This document shows, piece by piece, positions 8,012 to 16,600 of a DNA stretch of 64,000 nt; positions within the stretch are counted from its first letter, which is position 1, and each line of letters opens with the position of its first letter. Source of the DNA: Streptomyces sp. C10-9-1. GTDB taxonomy: Bacteria > Actinomycetota > Actinomycetes > Streptomycetales > Streptomycetaceae. The stretch lies in NCBI RefSeq assembly GCF_024497955.1, contig NZ_JANHKP010000008.1:235087-299086 (forward strand), read 5' to 3'. The position numbers and the translations under genes were made by a program. The notes beneath the pieces are model-generated. The model saw only the letters and a list, made by a program, of their open reading frames with translations. It searched no databases and had not been told where the DNA came from.

Positions 8012-8028
8012 TGTCCGAATAACGGACA
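8012..8028 (+). promoter_or_regulatory. Inverted repeat TGTCCG-N5-CGGACA upstream of the methionine-uptake leader
   Basis: Six-bp arms around AATAA, 41 bp before the leader ORF. It lies in the 264-nt divergent gap 7806-8069, which holds no gene. A possible -10 (TACCGT, 7998-8003) sits just upstream, so a protein bound here would meet the initiating polymerase. The cognate factor is unknown. Confidence 0.4.
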
Positions 8029-8069
8029 AGCGCCCGAGGGCGACCCCACCGTCTGCTTTACTTGCAGCC

Positions 8070-8156
8070 ATGACCACGACGAGCAGCCGCACCCTTGCGA
8101 CCGAGGCGATCACGACGCCCGGTGCTCGTTGTATGTGTCGAATGTGCGCCTTCTGA
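8070..8156 (+). CDS. Cys/Met-rich leader peptide upstream of metNIQ
   Basis: A 28-codon ORF whose end reads RCMCRMCAF: three Cys and two Met codons within six codons, immediately before the stop. Such clustering is extreme for a GC-rich genome and is what ribosome-mediated attenuation uses to sense charging of particular tRNAs. ATG 8070 lies 7 nt after TTTACT (8057-8062), so it may be leaderless. The 208 nt between its stop and metN hold several GC hairpins, including CTCGC/GCGAG and CCCGC/GCGGG, but I cannot pick out mutually exclusive terminator and antiterminator folds by eye. The link to sulfur amino-acid supply is inferred from codon content and the downstream operon. Confidence 0.5.
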   Translation: MTTTSSRTLATEAITTPGARCMCRMCAF

Positions 8157-8364
8157 GGGTCCCCGACCGAGCCTCGCGCCCCGAAGCGAGACCGACGGCC
8201 CGAGCCCGTCCGGCACCCGCCCGCAGCGGGACGCCCGGACCGGCCCGCCCCGCGCACGCACCCGGCCACCGCGCCGAACCGCCGTGCCCGCGAACGCCGT
8301 CCGCACCGAAACGCCCCGTGCCCGGCGGACACCGCGCCGCGCACTCGACAGTGACGGAAACCCT

Positions 8365-9438
8365 GTGATCACCACTACGGGCCTGACCAAGGTCTATTCA
8401 GCACGCGGCCGCGAGGTCGCCGCCCTGGACGGCGTCGACCTGCACGTCCGGGAGGGAGAGGTCTTCGGCGTCATCGGACAGAGCGGTGCCGGGAAGTCCT
8501 CGCTCATCCGCTGCGTCAACCTCCTGGAGCGCCCCACCTCCGGGACCGTGACCGTCGCGGGACAGGACCTCACCGCCCTCGCGGGCCGGGGCCGCCGCGC
8601 CTCCCGGGACCTGCGCGCCGCGCGCACCCGGATCGGCATGGTCTTCCAGCACTTCAACCTGCTCTCCTCGCGCACCGTGCAGGACAACGTCGAACTCCCC
8701 CTGGAGATCCTCGGCGCCTCCGGCGCGGACCGCTCCCGCAAGGCGCGCGAACTCCTCGACCTCGTGGGCCTCGCCGACAAGGCCGCCGCCTACCCCGGTC
8801 AGCTCTCCGGCGGGCAGAAGCAGCGCGTCGGCATCGCCCGCGCCCTCGCCGGCGACCCCAAGGTCCTCCTCTCCGACGAGGCCACCAGCGCCCTCGACCC
8901 GGAGACCACCCGCTCCATCCTCCGGCTGCTGCGGGACCTCAACCGCGAGCTCGGCCTGACGGTCCTGCTCATCACCCACGAGATGGACGTCGTCAAGTCC
9001 GTCTGCGACTCCGCCGCCCTGATGAGGAAGGGGAAGATCATCGAATCCGGAACGGTGAGCGAACTGCTCGCGACCCCCGGCTCCGAACTCGCCCACGAGC
9101 TGTTCCCCGTGGGCGGCGAGCCCTCCGGTCCCGACCGGACCGTCCTCGACGTGACCTTCCACGGCGAGACGGCCACCCGGCCGGTGATCTCCCGGCTCTC
9201 GCGCACCTACAACGTCGACATCTCGATCCTCGGCGCCGCCATGGACACCGTCGGCGGCCGCCAGATCGGCCGGATGCGCATCGAACTGCCCGGCCGCTAC
9301 GAGGACAACGTCGTGCCGATCGGCTTCCTGCGCGAGCAGGGCCTCCAGATCGACGTCGTCGACAGGGGCACCGGCGCCGCCGGGCCGCCCGCCGCTGTGC
9401 TCCCCGGGACGCGCGCCGCCGAGGCGGTGGCCACGTGA
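8365..9438 (+). CDS. metN: Methionine ABC transporter ATP-binding protein MetN
   Basis: A 357-aa ATPase. Walker A GQSGAGKSS (38-46), signature LSGGQ (147-151), Walker B VLLSDE with catalytic E172, and the switch His in LLITHE are all present. The C-terminal 85 or so residues form a NIL (ACT-like) domain, the methionine sensor that inhibits uptake when internal methionine is high. GTG 8365 is the start that gives the usual MITTTGLTKVY N-terminus; earlier in-frame codons extend into an Arg/Pro-rich leader. Its stop overlaps metI (GTGA). It drives import of D/L-methionine by MetI-MetQ at the inner membrane. Confidence 0.92.
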   Translation: MITTTGLTKVYSARGREVAALDGVDLHVREGEVFGVIGQSGAGKSSLIRCVNLLERPTSGTVTVAGQDLTALAGRGRRASRDLRAARTRIGMVFQHFNLLSSRTVQDNVELPLEILGASGADRSRKARELLDLVGLADKAAAYPGQLSGGQKQRVGIARALAGDPKVLLSDEATSALDPETTRSILRLLRDLNRELGLTVLLITHEMDVVKSVCDSAALMRKGKIIESGTVSELLATPGSELAHELFPVGGEPSGPDRTVLDVTFHGETATRPVISRLSRTYNVDISILGAAMDTVGGRQIGRMRIELPGRYEDNVVPIGFLREQGLQIDVVDRGTGAAGPPAAVLPGTRAAEAVAT

Positions 9439-10106
9439 CCTGGTCCGAGATGCAGCCCCTGCTCACCCAGGGAACCCTCGACACCCTCTACATGGTGCTG
9501 TGGTCCACCCTCGTCACCGTGGCCGGCGGTCTGCCGCTCGGCGTGCTGCTGGTCCTCACGGACAAGGGCGGACTACTCCAGAACACCCCCGTGAACAAGG
9601 TCGTCGGCACGGTCGTGAACATCGGCCGCTCCCTGCCCTTCCTCATCCTGCTGATCGCCCTGATCCCCTTCACCACCCTGGTCGTCGGCACCTTCATCGG
9701 CCCCACGGCCATGATCGTGCCGCTGGCGATCGGCGCCATCCCCTTCTTCGCGCGCCTCGTGGAGACCGCCGTCCGCGAGGTGGACGCCGGTCTCGTCGAG
9801 GCCGTCCAGTCCATGGGCGGATCGATCCCCGTGATCGTCCGCAAGGTCCTGCTCCCGCAGGCCCTGCCCTCCCTCGTGTCGGGCGTCACCACCACCGTCA
9901 TCGTGCTCATCGGCTACTCCGCCATGGCCGGGGCGGTCGGCGGCGAAGGGCTCGGCTCCAAGGCCGTCACCTATGGATTCCAGCGCTTCGAGACGGAGTT
10001 CATGCTGGTCACGGTCGTGATCCTGGTCGCCCTCGTGAGCATTGTCCAGCTCCTGGGCGACGGGACCGTACGGCTCCTCGTCCGCCGCGGCCGCGCCGCG
10101 GCGTGA
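9435..10106 (+). CDS. metI: Methionine ABC transporter permease MetI
   Basis: A 223-aa membrane protein with five likely helices and the EAA coupling loop (EAVQSMGGSIPVIVRKVLLP), where MetN docks. The length matches the family. GTG 9435 overlaps the metN stop by 4 nt, so translation is coupled and stoichiometry is kept. It forms the homodimeric channel for methionine. The lipoprotein gene follows 78 nt later. Confidence 0.92.
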   Translation: MTWSEMQPLLTQGTLDTLYMVLWSTLVTVAGGLPLGVLLVLTDKGGLLQNTPVNKVVGTVVNIGRSLPFLILLIALIPFTTLVVGTFIGPTAMIVPLAIGAIPFFARLVETAVREVDAGLVEAVQSMGGSIPVIVRKVLLPQALPSLVSGVTTTVIVLIGYSAMAGAVGGEGLGSKAVTYGFQRFETEFMLVTVVILVALVSIVQLLGDGTVRLLVRRGRAAA

Positions 10107-10184
10107 CCGCACGGGAGCACGCTCCACCCCACGGCCCGCACTCCTTGTCCGGGCCTCGCACCACCTGAGAAAGAGGCACTTTTC

Positions 10185-11039
10185 GTGCGTAGGAACATCA
10201 CCGCCACCGCAGCCGCCGCGGCCACCGCCGCCCTCGCCCTCGGGCTCACCGCCTGCGGAACCTCCTCCGACCCGGGCGCCTCCTCCGGCGCCGCGGCCGA
10301 CGGCTCCGCCCCCCTGGTCGTCGCCGCCTCCCCCACCCCGCACGCCGACATCCTCGCCTTCGTGAAGGACAACCTGGCCGAGAAGGAGGGGCTCACCCTG
10401 GAGATCAGGGAGTTCACCGACTACGTCCTGCCCAACACCGCCACCCAGCAGGGCCAGGTCGACGCGAACTTCTTCCAGCACAAGCCCTACCTGGACGACT
10501 TCAACGAGAAGAACGGCACCACCCTCGTCCCCGTGGCCGACGTGCACCTGGAGCCCCTCGGCCTCTACGCCGGGAAGGCCGGGAGCCTCGAGGACATCAC
10601 CGCCGGGCAGACCGTCGCCGTCCCCAACGACACCACCAACGAGGGCCGCGCCCTGCACCTGCTGGCCGACAACGGCCTGATCACCCTCAAGGAGGGTGCC
10701 GGCACCGACGCCACGCTGGCCGACATCGCGGACGCCAAGGGGCTGACGTTCAAGGAGCTGGAGGCCGCGACGCTGCCCCGAGCCCTGAACGACGTCGACG
10801 CGGCCGTGATCAACGGCAACTACGCCATCGAGGCCGACCTCCGGCCCGCCCGGGACGCCCTGGTCCTGGAGAAGGCCGAGGGCAACCCCTACGCCAACCT
10901 CCTCGCGGTCAAGAAGGGCGACGAGGACGACCCGCGCGTGGCGAAGCTGGTGCGACTGCTGCACTCCGCCGAGGTGGCCGACTTCATCGCGGACGAGTAC
11001 CAGGGCTCGGTCGTCGCGGCCTTCGACCCGGCCGGGTAG
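10185..11039 (+). CDS. metQ: Methionine-binding lipoprotein MetQ (NlpA family)
   Basis: A 284-aa substrate-binding protein. It has a signal peptide with lipobox LTAC (C24), so it is anchored on the outer membrane leaflet. The mature domain shows NlpA/MetQ features such as NFFQHKPYLDDF and AVINGNYA. It captures methionine and delivers it to MetI. GTG 10185 is preceded by AAAGAGG. It closes the metNIQ operon and a 15-bp-stem terminator follows within 25 nt. Confidence 0.92.
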   Translation: MRRNITATAAAAATAALALGLTACGTSSDPGASSGAAADGSAPLVVAASPTPHADILAFVKDNLAEKEGLTLEIREFTDYVLPNTATQQGQVDANFFQHKPYLDDFNEKNGTTLVPVADVHLEPLGLYAGKAGSLEDITAGQTVAVPNDTTNEGRALHLLADNGLITLKEGAGTDATLADIADAKGLTFKELEAATLPRALNDVDAAVINGNYAIEADLRPARDALVLEKAEGNPYANLLAVKKGDEDDPRVAKLVRLLHSAEVADFIADEYQGSVVAAFDPAG

Positions 11040-11063
11040 CCCTTCCGGCCCACGGCCCGACGA

Positions 11064-11097
11064 CGGCCCCGCGCACCCCGCTGGGTGCGCGGGGCCG
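11064..11097 (+). terminator. Terminator of the metNIQ operon
   Basis: A perfect 15-bp stem (11064-11078 with 11083-11097) closed by a CGCT loop. Confidence 0.75.
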
Positions 11098-11250
11098 CGT
11101 CGCGCCGGCACCCGGCCATGCGCGGCCCGCGCCCGATGTTGCATGCTGTGCCTTTGCGGCTACGGCGCCCGCGCGCGGCGCACCCCGCACCACGGCGAGC
11201 AGACGAGCAACGGGCAACGACCCCACGGCGGTCACGGCATGGAGCAGCGC

Positions 11251-11880
11251 ATGACTCACACCTTCCCGGACGTGTCCATCAGCACGGAGCGGTTGGTGCT
11301 GCGCCCCTACGAGGACGCCGACATCCCCGCGCACACCGAGATGATGAACGACGAGATGACCGCCGCCTGGACCTCGGCGCCGCACCCCTACACCGCCCGG
11401 GACGCCGGGGACTGGGTGCACCGCAGGGCGCCGGAGGAGCGCACCTCGGGGCGAGGAATCGTCTTTGCGGTCACCGAGTTCCTCACCCATCGGCTGGTCG
11501 GCTGCGTGGCGCTGGGGAACACCGACTGGCGCACCCGCGCCACCGAGGTCTCCTATGTGACCGCTCCCTGGGCCCGGGGCGAGGGCTATGCCACCGAGTC
11601 CGTGCTCGGCGTCGCGCAGTGGCTCTTCCGGGACCGGCGCTTCGAGCGGATGGAGCTGCGCACCGCGGCCGACAACACCGCCGCGCAGCAGGTGGCCCAG
11701 AAGGCCGGCTGCCTCAGCGAGGGGGTCCTGCGCAACGCCTGGACCGTACGCGCCCCCGGGCCGGACGGGGGCTGGAGCGAGCTCCGCACCGACCTGATCG
11801 TGTGGAGCCTGCTCCCCGAGGACCTGGAAGCCGACCGTCTGGCCGACGCGGGCTACTCCTCCGGCGCCGACTGGAACTGA
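11251..11880 (+). CDS. GNAT family N-acetyltransferase, RimJ/RimL-like
   Basis: A 209-aa enzyme of the ribosomal-protein-type acetyltransferase group: it starts with STERLVLRPYEDAD, has APWARGEGYATE as the acetyl-CoA loop and NTAAQQVAQKAGC as the following helix. The target could be a protein N-terminus or a small molecule. ATG 11251 was chosen because GGAG lies 6 nt upstream; ATG 11239 and 11143 are in frame but less well placed. It stands alone between the methionine operon and cobL. Confidence 0.8.
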   Translation: MTHTFPDVSISTERLVLRPYEDADIPAHTEMMNDEMTAAWTSAPHPYTARDAGDWVHRRAPEERTSGRGIVFAVTEFLTHRLVGCVALGNTDWRTRATEVSYVTAPWARGEGYATESVLGVAQWLFRDRRFERMELRTAADNTAAQQVAQKAGCLSEGVLRNAWTVRAPGPDGGWSELRTDLIVWSLLPEDLEADRLADAGYSSGADWN

Positions 11881-11982
11881 GCTCCCTCCGCGCGGCCGCA
11901 CGGACCCACCCGTCCGCGAGGCGCCCGCACCCGGACCGCGGCCGGCGCCCCGTATCCGGGGACCGCGCTCGCGGCGGACCGG

Positions 11983-11988
11983 TACGCT
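11983..11988 (+). promoter_or_regulatory. -10 box (TACGCT) for cobL
   Basis: TACGCT would start a transcript near 11996 with a leader of about 60 nt. No cobalamin riboswitch core is visible in so short a leader. Confidence 0.4.
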
Positions 11989-12057
11989 GCACCCAGCGGA
12001 ACTGCCCTGCGCCTCACGCACGCCCCCGACCTGCAACAACTTCAGGAGACTGACGAG

Positions 12058-13308
12058 ATGGCCGACCGGGTCACGGTGATCGGGTGGGACGGTTCGCCCC
12101 TGACCCGTGCTGCCACCTCCGCACTCTCCGCCGCCACCCTCGTGGCCGGCGCCGCCCACCACCTCGCCCTGCCCGAGGTCCCCGCCGGGGCCGAGCGCAT
12201 CCGCCTCGGCAGCCTCGACCTCGCCGCCCGGCGGATCGCCGGGCACCGCGGAAGCGCCGTGGTCCTCGCCGACGGCGACCCCGGGTTCTTCGGCGTCGTG
12301 CGGACCCTGCGCGCCCCCGAGCACGGCCTGGAGGTCGAGGTGGTCCCCGCCGTCTCCTCGGTGGCCGCGGCCTTCGCCCGGGCCGGGATGCCGTGGGACG
12401 ACGCCCGGATCGTCGTCGCGCACCGGCGCACCCTGCGCCGCGCGGTCAACGTCTGCCGGGCGCACGGCAAGGTCGCGGTCCTGACCTCGCCCGGCGCGGG
12501 CCCGGCCGAACTGGCCCTGCTGCTCGACGGGGTGCACCGCACCTTCGTGATCTGCGAGGAACTCGGCACCGACCGGGAGCAGGTCACCGTGCTCACCTCC
12601 GACAAGGCCGCCGACCACGTCTGGCGCGACCCCAACGTGGTCATCGTCGTCGGGGGAGCCCCGCCCTCCGCGGGGCCGGCGCCCACCGGCTGGATCGCCG
12701 GCCACGAGGCGGGGTACCCGCCGCCGCGGCGGGGCTGGGCCCTCCCGCCCGCCGAGCCGGGGCCCGGCCCGGCGGACGAGGGCGAGTCCCCTGCACTGCG
12801 CGCCGCCCAACTGGCCCGCCTCGGGCCCCGGACCGGCGACCTCGTCTGGGACATCGGCAGCGGCGGCGGCGCACTGGCGGCCGAGGCAGCGGGCTTCGGC
12901 GCCGCGGTCATCGCCGTCGACGCCGACCCCGCGGCCTGCGGGCGCACCGAGGCCGAGGCCCGGCGCCTCGGCGTCCGGGTCCAGGTGGTCCAGGGCAGGG
13001 CCCCCCAGGTGCTGGAGCGCCTGCCGGAACCGGACGTCGTCCGCATCGGCGGCGGCGGGGCCGCCGTCGTGACCGCCGTCGCCGACCGCCGCCCCCAGCG
13101 GATCGTCACCCACGCCTCCACCCGCGACCGCGCGGAGGCCGTGGGCGCCGCACTCGCCGCGGGGGGCTACGAGGTCGAGTGCACCCTCCTCCAGTCCGTC
13201 GAACTCGACCCCGGCGACTGGACCGAGAAGGATCGCGCCGTCGTCTTCCTGCTCTGCGGGCGGCACCCCGATCCCGCCGACTCCCGTCCCGGCGCCACGG
13301 GCGCGTAG
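12058..13308 (+). CDS. cobL: Precorrin-6Y C5,15-methyltransferase (decarboxylating), CbiE-CbiT fusion
   Basis: A 416-aa bifunctional corrin-ring enzyme using two SAM to methylate C5 and C15 and remove the C12 acetate carboxyl of precorrin-6Y, giving precorrin-8x. The N-terminal half (about 1-205) is the CbiE tetrapyrrole methylase, with LADGDPGFFG; a linker of about 30 Pro-rich residues leads to CbiT, a Rossmann methyltransferase with VWDIGSGGGA near 262-271. AGGAG precedes ATG 12058. It is followed by the bluB-cobT fusion and cobA, so the aerobic B12 genes cluster here, though each seems to have its own promoter. Confidence 0.9.
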   Translation: MADRVTVIGWDGSPLTRAATSALSAATLVAGAAHHLALPEVPAGAERIRLGSLDLAARRIAGHRGSAVVLADGDPGFFGVVRTLRAPEHGLEVEVVPAVSSVAAAFARAGMPWDDARIVVAHRRTLRRAVNVCRAHGKVAVLTSPGAGPAELALLLDGVHRTFVICEELGTDREQVTVLTSDKAADHVWRDPNVVIVVGGAPPSAGPAPTGWIAGHEAGYPPPRRGWALPPAEPGPGPADEGESPALRAAQLARLGPRTGDLVWDIGSGGGALAAEAAGFGAAVIAVDADPAACGRTEAEARRLGVRVQVVQGRAPQVLERLPEPDVVRIGGGGAAVVTAVADRRPQRIVTHASTRDRAEAVGAALAAGGYEVECTLLQSVELDPGDWTEKDRAVVFLLCGRHPDPADSRPGATGA

Positions 13309-13666
13309 CGCTCCTCACACCTCGGGCCCGAACCCCCTTCGGGGGCCTTCGCGCGGTAGGCTGGCCGATCGTTGTACCGCAGGCGGGCGTTCTTCGATTT
13401 GTTCTTCAATGCCCGGAAAAGGGAGTCGCTTTGGCTCCCGTTTGTGGTATGTCGGAACCGGGGGGACGCGCGACGTGGCGCAGCCCACAGCGGACCGTGG
13501 CGGATCGCGCCGCCGCGGTGCCGGTCGACGGCGACCGAGCATGGGGTCGGGAGTCGATCGTGCCGCGCGGCGCACATGCTCGTTAGGTGTTCACGGGCGT
13601 CAGGTGTGCCGGTCGGACGCCCCGGGTGATGGGCGAAGGAGCAGAACCGATGGGCGAGGGGTACGC
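13309..13666 (+). other. 358-nt region between cobL and the BluB-CobT gene
   Basis: No separate gene is evident. Near the cobL end a short hairpin with a TTC loop (about 13328-13350) may terminate it. TAGGCT at 13357-13362 is a plausible -10 box, giving a leader of about 300 nt. The leader has a weak 5-bp hairpin at 13421-13439. I looked for the B12-box and the conserved helices of a cobalamin riboswitch and did not find them. The frame of the next gene is open back to 13409, but that stretch is Arg-rich and lacks a ribosome site. Confidence 0.4.
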
Positions 13667-16600
13667 ATGACCGACACCGGCCAGGTCCCGGGCGAGGGGC
13701 TGCCGGAGGGCGCAGGCACGGCGGAGCAGCCGGGCGTCCCCGCCCCCGGCGCCTACCCCTACCTCGAACCCACCGCGCAGCCATCAGAGGAAGACGACCT
13801 CCTGCTCATGCCGGGTGCCCAGGGCGCGTGGAGCGAGCACTCCGCCGCCGCGCCCGCTCCCGCGCCGGCGCACGCCCCCGTCGCCGAGCAGTACGCAACC
13901 GCGAGCGCTCCCGTTCAGCAGCCCCACCACCCGGCGCCTGCCGACGCCTCGCACGGCGGCGGGTACGCCCCGGCTCCCCCCAGCGCCGCATACGGCCACG
14001 CCCCGGCCGCCGCCGGCGGGCAGGCGCCCGTCGCCCCGCAGTCCGCCGGAACGGCCGCAGCCGCCCCCGCGGGCCCGCCGCAGCAGCTCCCGCCCGAGCA
14101 GCCGACCGCCGCGGAGCACACCCACCCCGGGCCCGGAGACCCTTCAGGGGGCGACGGAACCGCCTTTGCGGCAGCCGCCTTCCCGCCCGGGGCGGACGCC
14201 GTCCCGCAGGCGCCGCACCCGGCTCCCGCCCTTCCCGACGAGGACGCCCACGAGCCCGGCGCCCACGAGACGGGAGGCCGGGACTCCGGCGCCGTCGACC
14301 TCGGGGCCGTGCGCACGCCCGCGGCCGCCACCACCGCCATGCCGACGCCGCCGCCCGCACGCCGCCCCCTGCACATGGGACCCCCGATGCCCGAGGCCAC
14401 CAACTCCGTCGTGCGCTCCCTTGCCGACCGCGGCCCCGCGGGCGCCACCCCGCCGCACCCGTTCGTCGTGCAGGCGGGCGCCCCCACCCCGCCGGGCACC
14501 GGTGTCGAGTACCTGGACGTTCCCCGCGAGGGGACGGCCGGTGCCGGGCTGCCCGCACCCCAGCTCGCGGATATCCCGCCGCAGGCCGGGGCTCCCTGGG
14601 ACCCCCAGCCGCCGCAGCCGCCCAAGGCCCCGGAAGCGGCCGCCGGGCCCTCCGCCCCGGAAGCGGCCGCCGGGCCCTCCGCCCCGGAAGCGGCCGCCGG
14701 GCCCTCCGCCCCGGAGGCCGCCGCCGCCCCGGAGGCGCCGGGCGGTGCGGCCGGGCCCGTGGCACCCGCCGGGCAGACGGCGACCGCCCCGGCCTCCCCG
14801 GCCGGGAGTGTGGCACTGCCCGAGGAGCAGGCTCCCGAGGCCGCGACGCAGCAGGCGGAGCCCGTCCCGGCCGCGGCACCCCTCGCTCCCGAGGCCGGAA
14901 CCGCCCCCGCGGAGGTTCCGGCCGGGACTCCGGTTGAGGTTCCGGCCCGGGTGGAGCCCGTTCCCGTCGCCGTCCACCCGGTGGGTGCGCCCGAGTCGGT
15001 CCCCGAGGAGGGAGCCCCGGAGCCGGTTGCCGAGGGTGCCGGTGCGCCGGTGGCGGAGGTGGCCGGTCCGGTGTCGGCCGACGGGGGAGCGGGCGAGGCG
15101 GTCGCCGCCCCGGTGGCGGACCCCGGTCCGGCTCCGGCCGGGACCCCCGCCGAAGTCTCCGCCGAGGCCCCCGCGGAGGTTCCGGCCGGGACTCCGGTTG
15201 AGGTTCCGGCCCGGGTGGAGCCCGTTCCCGTCGCCGTCCACCCGGTGGGTGCGCCCGAGTCGGTCCCCGAGGAGGAGGGAGCCCCGGAGCCGGTTGCCGA
15301 GGGTGCCGGTGCGCCGGTGGCGGAGGTGGCCGGTCCGGTGGCGGCCGACGGGGGAGAGGGCAAGGCGGTCGCCGCCCCGGCGGCGGACCCCGGTCCGGCC
15401 CCGGCCGGGACCCCCGCCGAGACCGAAGCCCCGGCAGTGATCGCGGCTCCCACCGCGGAAGCCCCCGACGCGCCCGCCGACGCCGGGCCCGCCCCCGCCG
15501 ACGCCCCGCTGGACGCCGGGCCCGTTCCCGCGGGTGCCCTGCCCGTCGCCCCGGACGCCGGAACCGAGGCAGCCTCCGCCGACGGCGCCCCGGCCGCGCC
15601 CGCCACGGACCCCGTCGCCCCCGAGCAGCCCGCGGCCGACGCCGCCCCGGAGGCCCCCGCGTCCCCCGAGCAGCCCGCGGCCCCCGCCGGCCCGCCCGCG
15701 CCCGGATACGACGAGGCCGAGCGCCAGGCGGTCCTGCGCGTCATGCGCGAGCGCCGGGACATCCGCAACGGCTTCCGCAGCGACCCGATTCCCCACGACG
15801 TCCTGCTGCGCGTGCTGGAGGCCGCCCACACCGCGCCCAGCGTCGGACACTCCCAGCCCTGGGACTTCGTCGTCATCCGCTCCGCGGAGACCCGGCGCAC
15901 CATGCACGAACTCGCCCAGCGCCAGCGCGAGGCGTACGCCTCCACCCTCCCGAAGGGCCGCGCCAAGCAGTTCAAGGAACTGAAGATCGAGGCCATCCTC
16001 GACACCCCGGTGAACATCGTGGTCACCGCCGACCCCACCCGGGGCGGCCGCCACACCCTGGGGCGGCACACCCAGCCGCAGATGGCGCCCTACTCCTCCG
16101 CGCTCGCCGTCGAGAACCTCTGGCTCGCCGCCCGTGCCGAGGGCCTCGGCGTCGGCTGGGTCTCCTTCTTCGACGAGCGTGAGATGGTCCGCACGCTCGG
16201 CCTTCCGGAGCACCTGGAGGTCGTCGCCTACCTCTGCGTGGGGTACGTCGACGCGTTCCCCGCAGAACCCGAACTGATGCAGGCGGGCTGGTCCAAGCGC
16301 CGCCCGCTGTCGTGGGTCGTCCACGAGGAGACCTACGGCCGACGGGCGCTGCCCGGAGAGGAGCCCCACGACCTGCTCCAGGAGACCGTCGCCACGATCA
16401 GGCCGCTGGACGCCAAGGCGCTCGGCGAGGCATGGGAGCGGCAGAAGCGCATGACCAAGCCGGCCGGTGCCCTCGGCATGCTGGAGATCATCTCCGCACA
16501 GCTGAGCGGCCTGTCCCGGATGTGCCCGCCGCCCGTGCCCGAGCCCGCCGCCGTCGCGATCTTCGCCGGCGACCACGGGGTGCACGCCCAGGGCGTCACC

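Noticed and set aside
8157..8364. SAM riboswitch before metN
   Set aside because: None of the conserved SAM-I/IV core segments are visible; the Cys/Met leader ORF is the better explanation.
13309..13666. Cobalamin riboswitch before bluB-cobT (also looked for before cobL and cobA)
   Set aside because: No B12-box or conserved kissing-loop core could be found by eye; a covariance-model search would be decisive.
13409..13666. N-terminal extension of the BluB-CobT protein or a separate ORF
   Set aside because: Arg-rich product, no ribosome site, and a good one stands before ATG 13667.
14627..14707. CRISPR-like direct repeats
   Set aside because: Three 27-bp units are contiguous with no spacers, in frame inside a coding gene, and encode the low-complexity tail.
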